NCBI GenBank assembly: GCA_023267655.1
Contig: JAHFMV010000010.1
Location: 1-39,668, forward strand
Direction of reading: 5' to 3'
Source: Candidatus Kaiserbacteria bacterium
Lineage (GTDB): Bacteria > Patescibacteriota > Minisyncoccia > Phycocordibacterales > UBA2100
DNA: 39,668 bases
Part shown: positions 31,402 to 37,096 of the stretch, piece after piece
Layout: every line of letters starts with the position of its first letter
Numbering within the stretch: position 1 is the stretch's first letter
Notes under the pieces: model-generated
What the model was told of the DNA's origin: nothing
Seen by the model: the letters and a program-made list of their open reading frames with translations, nothing else
The model's database searches: none
Made by a program: the position numbers and the translations under genes

Positions 31402-32799
31402 ATGGCTACCAGCGCATCGTCACGCATTCCTCCACAGGATGTTGAAACAGAAAAAGCACTGCTCGGAAGTTTGATGATCAACCAAGGTGCGATCTACGAG
31501 ACGGCAGATGTCGTTCGTATGGATTCTTTTTACGCACCAAAACACCGTACGATTTTCGATGCGATGCTTTCCTTGTATCAGAAGGGCGAGCCGATCGATG
31601 TGGTGACTGTTGCGAGCAAATTGGATGAGCGAAAACAGTTGCAGGATATCGGCGGACGCGCGTATGTCTCGGAACTCGCGGGAAGTGCGGCCTCGCCCGG
31701 CTCAGCTGCTCACTACGCACAGGTCGTGCAGACGAAATACATGCTCCGCGCGCTCGGCGACGCGGCTGCAAAAATCGGCGAGCTTGGATTTGCGGAAGAT
31801 CGGGAAATCGACCAGGTTCTTGACGAAGCACAACAGGCGGTTTTTGCAATTTCAAACGCATCGACGATGCGCAATTTCACTGCGATTAAAGAAGAACTGA
31901 CATCCGCATGGGAGCGACTGGAAGCGCTGCAAAAACATGACGGCGCAATGCGCGGGGTTCCTACTGGTTTCCCGGCACTCGATACGATGCTGTCGGGACT
32001 TCAGAAATCCGATCTCGTTATTCTCGCCGCGCGCCCATCGATAGGTAAAACAACCCTCGCGCTCGATATTGCCCGGCAAACCGCGATCAGACATCAGACA
32101 CCGGTAGGCTTCTTTTCGCTTGAAATGAGCTCCCAGCAACTCGTAGACCGCATGCTCGCGGCACAAGCCGGAGTCAACTCATGGCGTCTGCGTACGGGCA
32201 AAATTTCAAAAGACGAAGAATTCGACCGCTTGCAAGAAGGTATGGCCGCCTTGAGCGACGCTCCGATTTATATCGATGACAAGTCCTCAAATACCGTGCT
32301 CGCGATGCGCTCGACGGCACGACGTATGAAAATGGAAAAAGGTCTCGGATTGATTGTGATTGATTATTTGCAGCTCATCATCCCCTCGACGACAGGTGCA
32401 AATGTATCGACCGTGCAACAAATAACGGAAATTTCTCGAGCGCTCAAGGGCATGGCGCGTGAACTCGATGTGCCGGTACTCGCGCTCTCGCAACTTTCTC
32501 GCGCCGTTGAGCAACGCGGCGGAAAACCGCGCCTTTCTGATCTTCGTGATTCAGGATCGATTGAACAAGACGCCGATGTCGTCATGTTTATCCACCGCGA
32601 AGATATGATCGGCAGCCGTACCGGTGGCGAGCGCAACAACGTTGCAGAAATTCTCATTGAAAAACACCGTAACGGACCAGTTGGAAAAGTAGAGCTTTTG
32701 TTCGATGAGGAAAAGACGACGTTTTTGAGTGTAGAAAAATCCGACTTTGGCGACTTTACACCGGAAGCGAAGGTGGGGAGTGAAGAAACGCCTTTCTAG
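31402..32799 (+). CDS. dnaB: Replicative DNA helicase DnaB
   Basis: 465 residues. The N-terminal primase-interaction domain (PPQDVETEKALLGSLMIN ...) and the RecA-like C-terminal domain are complete. Walker A is AARPSIGKTTLAL, Walker B is LGLIVIDYLQLI, with FFSLEMSSQQLVDRMLA and the Arg-finger region DLRDSGSIEQDADVV. No intein interrupts the usual insertion sites. It unwinds DNA at the replication fork. The TAG stop is the first codon of a dispersed repeat. It is monocistronic or followed by recR, which has its own -10. Confidence 0.97.
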   Translation: MATSASSRIPPQDVETEKALLGSLMINQGAIYETADVVRMDSFYAPKHRTIFDAMLSLYQKGEPIDVVTVASKLDERKQLQDIGGRAYVSELAGSAASPGSAAHYAQVVQTKYMLRALGDAAAKIGELGFAEDREIDQVLDEAQQAVFAISNASTMRNFTAIKEELTSAWERLEALQKHDGAMRGVPTGFPALDTMLSGLQKSDLVILAARPSIGKTTLALDIARQTAIRHQTPVGFFSLEMSSQQLVDRMLAAQAGVNSWRLRTGKISKDEEFDRLQEGMAALSDAPIYIDDKSSNTVLAMRSTARRMKMEKGLGLIVIDYLQLIIPSTTGANVSTVQQITEISRALKGMARELDVPVLALSQLSRAVEQRGGKPRLSDLRDSGSIEQDADVVMFIHREDMIGSRTGGERNNVAEILIEKHRNGPVGKVELLFDEEKTTFLSVEKSDFGDFTPEAKVGSEETPF

Positions 32800-32894
32800 C
32801 TTCGAGCGTCAAGCGGCGAGCTGCGAGCTGCGAGAAAAATGCGGATTATGAGTCTAGTCTCGAAGCTCGACGCTCGCAGCTCGCAGCTGCGCAG
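32796..32894. repeat. Stop-codon repeat family, copy c (after dnaB), inverted arms
   Basis: The left arm begins with TAGCTTCGAGCGTCAAGC at the dnaB stop, then GGCGAGCTGCGAGCTGCGAG. The right arm CTCGAAGCTCGACGCTCGC followed by AGCTCGCAGCTGC (about 32858-32890) is its imperfect inverse. The loop contains GTCTAGTCTCG. This is the most complete member of the family; single-arm or degenerate members lie at 219-306 and 15659-15683. Confidence 0.8.
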
Positions 32895-32923
32895 CGTTAA
32901 CCAAATACGCTACAATGTGGCGC

Positions 32924-33535
32924 ATGTCTGCAGACCCCATTGAAAAATTGTCTTCGTTGTTTGAGCGTTTCCCTGGCATCGGCCCTCGACAGGCGCAGCG
33001 TTTTGTACAATTCTTGTTGCGCTCGTCGCCGGCGATCCGCCGCGAACTTATGGACGGTGTCCGCGAACTCGGCTCGTCGGTGCATCAGTGCCCGGAGTGC
33101 ATGCGCTACTCTGCCGGGAACAAAGGCTTATGCGCTATTTGTGCGGACAATAATCGTGATACCGGACTTCTTGCCGTCGTTTCGAGCGACGGGGATTTGC
33201 TCGCACTCGAGCGGTCACACACGTATCGTGGCAGGTACTTTGTGCTCGGCGGTTTGATCTCGCTGGCATCAGACAAAATCAACGGGCTTCGATTGAGCGA
33301 ACTGACCACCTCCCTTTCACAACGCGCCGACGCGGGATTGCAAGAAATTATCCTCGCCTTCCCTGCAAATCCCGAAGGCGATGCAACCGCAATCCGCGTC
33401 CGCGAAGAACTCGCCCCAATCGGTCTCATCCACGGATTCAAAGTCTCGACCCTCGGTCGCGGACTTTCGACGGGCTCGGAATTGGAGTACGCCGATCCCG
33501 ATACGCTGAAGAGCGCGCTTGATAACCGAAAGTAA
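32924..33535 (+). CDS. recR: Recombination protein RecR
   Basis: 203 residues. A helix-hairpin-helix (FERFPGIGPRQAQRFVQFLL), the four-Cys zinc finger (CPECMRYSAGNKGLCAIC), a Toprim domain with LLAVVSSDGDLLALERS, and the C-terminal Walker-B-like region (FKVSTLGRGLSTGSELEYAD) are in order. With RecO/RecF it loads RecA at gaps. The start MSADPIEKL is used, since TACAAT (32911-32916) ends seven bases before it; the ATG at 32915 lies inside that -10. It is convergent with the pilin gene. Confidence 0.96.
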   Translation: MSADPIEKLSSLFERFPGIGPRQAQRFVQFLLRSSPAIRRELMDGVRELGSSVHQCPECMRYSAGNKGLCAICADNNRDTGLLAVVSSDGDLLALERSHTYRGRYFVLGGLISLASDKINGLRLSELTTSLSQRADAGLQEIILAFPANPEGDATAIRVREELAPIGLIHGFKVSTLGRGLSTGSELEYADPDTLKSALDNRK

Positions 33536-33542
33536 CGAGTCG

Positions 33543-33953
33543 TTACAATCCTGCTGCGCGGCAAATGTCGTTCCATGGGCCAAAATTGCCACCAAGCAGC
33601 GCTTTCATGAGGGTATCGACGACAAGCCACGCAGCAAGAAGCACAATGAGTCCCATCGCGACATTGCCGAAAATCTTGCGCGCTTCGGATTGTTTTTCGA
33701 GTGCTTCGTTTGAGAGATAGAGAAATCCGGCATACGCAAACATCAGCGCCGAGAAAAAGATAAAAATAAAAACGCCGGTGTTGATAACATTTTGTGCAAG
33801 TTTCGCAAGATCGCAGACGGTGCAATTCACGCCGTCGCACGGCACGATTTGTTTCGGCAACCCCGCGCCTCCCTGTTGCGCAAAGACGGCGAGTGGAAAC
33901 GCGATCACAAGCGAATAGTACCCAGCCAGCATCGCAGCCCGAAATCGATTCAT
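33543..33953 (-). CDS. T4SS-type pilin-like membrane protein
   Basis: 136 residues. An N-terminal signal peptide (about 1-25, ending AVFAQQ) is followed by a short exported part with three Cys (VPCDGVNCTVCDLAKLAQN). Two membrane helices (VFIFIFFSALMFAYAGFLYL; GLIVLLAAWLVVDTLM) flank the basic segment NEALEKQSEARKIFG. This is the layout of the T4SS_pilin family common in CPR genomes. These proteins are thought to form surface fibres or part of a DNA-uptake apparatus, which is not proven. The start at 33953 has TGT-TACAAT six bases upstream; the frame to 34019 is not transcribed. Confidence 0.8.
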   Translation of the reverse strand: MNRFRAAMLAGYYSLVIAFPLAVFAQQGGAGLPKQIVPCDGVNCTVCDLAKLAQNVINTGVFIFIFFSALMFAYAGFLYLSNEALEKQSEARKIFGNVAMGLIVLLAAWLVVDTLMKALLGGNFGPWNDICRAAGL

Positions 33954-34052
33954 GCGGGAATTGTAACATCGCTTGCCTGGCTTCGCGGAACCTTTGGGGA
34001 AAAGAAATGGCGGGCGCATGGGGCGCCCGCCTTGGTTTGCGTGATCTACGCG

Positions 34053-34565
34053 CTACTGTGCCATAAGAATCCACAAATTCTCCGGCACCATCTTACGTTC
34101 CTCTACCTTGATCCGCTCGTGGAGCGATTCTACGGTGTCATCCGGCAGGCGGCGTACCGCGCGCTGATCAACGATCGGCCTATGATCAAGTTGCGGAGTC
34201 GCGTAATGCAGCGTACAACCGGTGATTTTGACGCCGAAATGCCACGCGTCAGCGACGGCATGATCACCCTTGAATGCAGGCAGCAATGACGGATGTGTGT
34301 TGAGAGTCTTGTTCTCAACGAGGTCAATGTGACGAGCCAAGAGAATCTGCGTCACGCGCTCCGTGAACGCTTGTCGGTCGAAACTTTTATCAGACCGGAC
34401 ATAGTCCGCGCGATGTACGATTTCACATTCGATCCTTCTTAGAGCCGCAACCTCGATCGCGCGGCACTCCCTGTCCGCAAGCACAAGGCTCACCGGCAGG
34501 TGGTCATCAATTATCGACTCCATGATGGAGCCGGTACCAGAGACGAGAACTGCTAACCTTTTCAT
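34053..34565 (-). CDS. Formyltransferase-fold protein (PurN-like, shortened)
   Basis: 170 residues, compared with about 210 for PurN (GAR transformylase). The N-terminal MKRLAVLVSGTGSIMESII matches the SGxGSNL loop with a Thr substitution. The catalytic triad positions Asn89, His91 (LNTHPSLLPAFKG) and Asp127 (ATPQLDHRPIV) are present. Relative to PurN about 15-20 residues are missing just before NTHP, the region LAGFMRIL... that helps bind folate. The frame is intact, so this is an internal deletion or a divergent subfamily. GGGAGA six to seven bases before the ATG is a Shine-Dalgarno sequence. Purine biosynthesis neighbours are absent. Confidence 0.75.
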   Translation of the reverse strand: MKRLAVLVSGTGSIMESIIDDHLPVSLVLADRECRAIEVAALRRIECEIVHRADYVRSDKSFDRQAFTERVTQILLARHIDLVENKTLNTHPSLLPAFKGDHAVADAWHFGVKITGCTLHYATPQLDHRPIVDQRAVRRLPDDTVESLHERIKVEERKMVPENLWILMAQ

Positions 34566-34663
34566 CGCTATCTCCCAAGGTTTGAGAACATTTCACCCTC
34601 ATGTATGCACGCTGCGACAACAGTACGATATTGAAGATCGCAGAGCAAGGATTTAAATTCTGA

Positions 34664-34702
34664 CAAAATGAAAATAACCCCCACAAAGAAGGAGGTATTT
34701 TC
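34664..34702 (-). terminator. Terminator of tRNA-Tyr
   Basis: Reading minus, GAAAATACCTCC pairs with GGGGGTTATTTTC (one G-U and a one-base bulge) around an eight-base loop and is followed by ATTTTGTC. It starts four bases after the encoded CCA of tRNA-Tyr. Confidence 0.8.
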
Positions 34703-34705
34703 ATT

Positions 34706-34791
34706 TGGTGCGCCGGGCAGGACTTGCACCTGCGAAGGTCAAAGACCGCGTGATCTACAGTCACGTGCGTTTGCTGCTCCGCCACCGACGC
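34706..34791 (-). tRNA. tRNA-Tyr (GTA)
   Basis: An 86-base class II tRNA. Acceptor strands GCGTCGG and CCGGCGC pair fully (one U-G), followed by discriminator A and encoded CCA. The anticodon stem CGTGA/TCACG holds loop CTGTAGA (anticodon GTA), and a long variable arm (CGGTCTTTGACCTTC) follows, as required for bacterial tRNA-Tyr. The T loop reads TGCAAGT, with G at position 55 in place of the near-universal U. The 5' 31 bases overlap the 3' end of the LAGLIDADG gene, and a terminator follows. Confidence 0.95.
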
Positions 34792-35564
34792 GCGAACATT
34801 TTGTACCGGCGCACGTGCTTGGGATTCTTAGGTCCGATTTCCCGGAAGAAACGTTTTACATCCGGAATTTTGGTCAGATACACCCTGTACGCGCTCACTG
34901 CCGATGGACTATATCCTAACTCTCGGAGCATTCTCTGTAAAGAAACTAAGAGCGGCACGGAGCGGTTACAGAGCGACACTTGGATGCCGTATCTTAGTTT
35001 ATACACCGAACCGTCCGTATCAAAAAAACCGCGTAAACACATCCGCATGTATTCGGGTTTCTCAAAAATCCATCGCGGAACATCTACTTGCGCAGCAACC
35101 TTGTTTTGAACCAACCCTTCAGCCTTGAGCCATTTCGTTATCTGTGTCGACCCAAGATAAACTGTCGTATGGCCGCGGTTTGAAGTCATGATTTTCGGAA
35201 CGCCACCAAATATTTCCCGCATAAGCGCTTGCACATATCGAGCATATGGTGCTTCTTTCGTCCCCAGTGTCACCATGAGCTGGAAGTGGCCTACGTGGCC
35301 ATCGCCGAGCAAGATACCGAAGAATTCTGCGAGTTTCTCCGACCGCGTGTTCGGTACTTGAACATCAGTCCGGCGATTATCGGCACGCACTTTCCGCTTG
35401 CGATTTGTGGGGATACCAAGGCGTAGCAGCCGATCGTATATGCTCGCATCTGAAAGAGCGAGTAGAATGCCGATTTCGTGAATCGTCTTATTTTCAGTCA
35501 CATACAGTCTATGCAATTCGCGGCGGTATTTATTTTCTTCGTCCTCTCTCCAACGGCGAGCCAT
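34761..35564 (-). CDS. LAGLIDADG homing endonuclease-like protein overlapping tRNA-Tyr
   Basis: 267 residues with two LAGLIDADG motifs, LAEFFGILLGDGH (78-90) and CLRGFFDTDGSVY (176-188), each with its catalytic acidic residue, so it is a two-motif monomeric type. An N-terminal helix-turn-helix (about 25-50, TIHEIGILLALSDASIYDRL) precedes them. It is free-standing: no intron or intein ends are visible. The last ten codons read through the acceptor and D arm of tRNA-Tyr, and the stop TGA is part of the tRNA anticodon stem. The tRNA itself is intact. Its 5' flank is an IS element ending 48 bp before the ATG. Confidence 0.85.
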   Translation of the reverse strand: MARRWREDEENKYRRELHRLYVTENKTIHEIGILLALSDASIYDRLLRLGIPTNRKRKVRADNRRTDVQVPNTRSEKLAEFFGILLGDGHVGHFQLMVTLGTKEAPYARYVQALMREIFGGVPKIMTSNRGHTTVYLGSTQITKWLKAEGLVQNKVAAQVDVPRWIFEKPEYMRMCLRGFFDTDGSVYKLRYGIQVSLCNRSVPLLVSLQRMLRELGYSPSAVSAYRVYLTKIPDVKRFFREIGPKNPKHVRRYKMFARRWRSSKRT

Positions 35565-35611
35565 ATCATATTATTACTAATTGACCACTCGGATACAACC
35601 ATTCGGTTTAA

Positions 35612-36644
35612 TGGAAATAAATGGTGGATAGCGGCGCGCGTTTTCACAACCCAAGATACGCCCGGATCACTTTGAAGCGGCGGTCGAGACGCAGCCCCCG
35701 ATGCACGTTCACGTGCGTCTTGAGGGCGTTCCACGTGCCGTCCAAAGAGTTGGTGGTGTTCGGAATATGTAGGTCGGAATACTTTTGATACGTGTACAGA
35801 AAAGGCAGGTTTGTTGTGAGTGAACGGTATGCTGCTCGGAGCTTGCGATGCGTGTACACCGGCTTGCCGCAGTGTGAACAGATGTGTTTCTCGTTGAGTT
35901 CGGATCGGAACTTTTCTTCGAAGGCAGCGAGCATCGCGACCATCTCAACTTCTGTACTCTTCGCGATTAATCGAGCGATTGCAAGCAGCGCTTTGTGCGA
36001 GTCGAGCTTCGGCCTCGTCGTGAGCGCCCGTCGCACGATGCTCCACTCATGGTACTGGCATATCTGGACGGGGATGCCCTCAAACACCTTGGGAATGCCT
36101 CTCCTCCCGTCGAGTATGACCGCGGTGATCGCGTATCCGAGCGACTCGATGTGACGTCGAAGCGTTTGATATTCGAGCTTCGTCTCGTGCCGGAGTTCAG
36201 CGACGTACAGATTCTCTTTTGCATTCGGATCACGTGCGACAAGAACACCATACTCGCGTCCGAAGTATGTAGCATCGATCACAAGAATGACAGGTCGAGG
36301 ATGATGTATCTTTTTCGGTAACTCTGTTGCGTCGAGAAGCTTGGTGATCGTGCGCGGCGTTCTGTCCACGTCTTCGCCCAGCTGTTCCTTCGTCCGTTTG
36401 CCGCGCACATACTCGCGCCAGAGCACTCGCGTGCGCGAGACGGTGCGGCGCGCACTGCTCGCAGACTTCCGGCATGCCATGCAGATATACCGAACTACGC
36501 CATTGCGTTTTCCATTTCTAACGACCGCGCTCTGACCGCAAAACAGGCACTTTTTTTCTCATATTTTACAGATGCATTTAAAATATTGCCGAAGTATGCC
36601 TCAATGGAGCGCCACGGGCACGATTTCATCCACCAATTTTTTCC
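35612..36644. mobile_element. IS256-like insertion sequence (variant zinc-binding type)
   Basis: Terminal inverted repeats GGAAATAAATGGTGGAT (35613-35629) and its inverse in ATCCACCAATTTTTTCC (36628-36644) match at 15 of 17 positions. TTTAA occurs on both outer sides (35607-35611 and 36645-36649), a possible 5-bp target duplication, though TTTAA could also be chance since IS256 relatives usually make 8-9 bp. The element is about 1.03 kb and holds one transposase gene whose stop lies 15 bases from the left repeat. Confidence 0.75.
35644..36562 (-). CDS. IS256-family transposase, variant Zn-binding type, frame interrupted at an A7 run
   Basis: From 36480 there are 278 intact residues with a DDE-type catalytic core: Asp69 (LVIDATYFG), Asp124 (ILDGRRGI) and Asp247 in NTTNSLDGTW, where relatives usually have Glu. 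The same frame reads on upstream through a full zinc ribbon (CLFCGQSAVVRNG ... RYICMAC) but reaches a TGA with no start. An ATG at 36560-36562 lies in another frame, joined through a run of seven A (minus strand, 36551-36557). With six A the protein would read MRKKCLFCGQ. So expression needs transcriptional slippage or ribosomal frameshifting, or the copy is dead, or the read has a homopolymer error. A second CxxC (CSHC) lies near residue 201. Confidence 0.8.
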
Positions 36645-36652
36645 TTTAACTC

Positions 36653-36758
36653 ACACATTCACTGTTTATAAGTTGGGTGCTGATCCCTTTTAACTGACAA
36701 AAAGATCAGGCCGGTCTGTGAGGACCGGCCATTTGAGATGCAAGCGCTGCGCTCTTTC
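36653..36758. other. Gap between IS element and the 80-aa gene
   Basis: It contains the terminator at 36699-36730 and otherwise only A/T-rich sequence. I see no gene or repeat. Confidence 0.5.
36699..36730 (-). terminator. Rho-independent terminator of the 80-aa gene
   Basis: GGCCGGTC (36709-36716) and GACCGGCC (36723-36730) form a perfect eight-bp stem with a six-base loop. Reading minus, it is followed by TGATCTTTTTG. It lies 29 bases after the stop at 36759. Confidence 0.85.
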
Positions 36759-37001
36759 CTAGTCCCAGCTATAACGCTTCGGACTGAAGATGGGCCTGCC
36801 TGATGGCGGGTAATCGACGCGCTGGCCCGTCGCGTCGCCGTGCCGCTTGTCCGCGGCCTCCGCGTTGCGCACGTGGGTGCGGATTCGATCTTCCGACGCG
36901 TACCGACGACCAACATCGCCTACGGCGATGTTGCGCTGCGACTGCCGCTCAGTCTCCGCCAATGCACGATGTTGAGCGGCATCAATAAGATCTTTACTCA
37001 C
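36759..37001 (-). CDS. Hypothetical charged protein (80 aa)
   Basis: A hydrophilic, Arg-, Asp- and Ala-rich protein (DLIDAAQHRALAETERQSQRN ... RIRTHVRNAEAADKRHG), with the end PSGRPIFSPKRYSW. No family recognised. The GTG start is preceded by AGGAGA within TCACGATAGGAGA, the 13-base leader shared with the gene at 23281-23487. A promoter TTGCGA-18-TATAGT lies about 65 bases upstream, and a strong terminator follows. So it is a complete transcription unit between the IS element and clpB. Confidence 0.65.
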   Translation of the reverse strand: MSKDLIDAAQHRALAETERQSQRNIAVGDVGRRYASEDRIRTHVRNAEAADKRHGDATGQRVDYPPSGRPIFSPKRYSWD

Positions 37002-37041
37002 GGTTATCTCCTATCGTGACGAGTATCTCTCGTGACCACTT

Positions 37042-37072
37042 GGACACGAGTAGCTAGACTATACTACCCTCA
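37042..37072 (-). promoter_or_regulatory. Promoter of the 80-aa gene (approximate position)
   Basis: On the minus strand TTGCGA and TATAGT have an 18-bp spacer in the region between clpB and the 80-aa gene. The leader of about 50-65 bases contains the repeated element TCACGA twice, the second followed by the Shine-Dalgarno sequence. Confidence 0.5.
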
Positions 37073-37096
37073 TCCTGTATTTCGCAACTCACCTAC

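Noticed and set aside
31402-32799. Intein in dnaB
   Set aside because: The helicase motifs are contiguous and total length is normal; no splicing blocks are present.
33106-34074. 322-codon minus-strand frame spanning recR and the pilin gene
   Set aside because: It covers the opposite strand of recR and another frame of the pilin gene; both real genes have family matches and leaderless -10 boxes.
34706-35564. Group I intron or tRNA intron carrying the LAGLIDADG gene
   Set aside because: tRNA-Tyr is uninterrupted, and the endonuclease gene lies upstream of it, overlapping only the 5' half; no intron core is visible.
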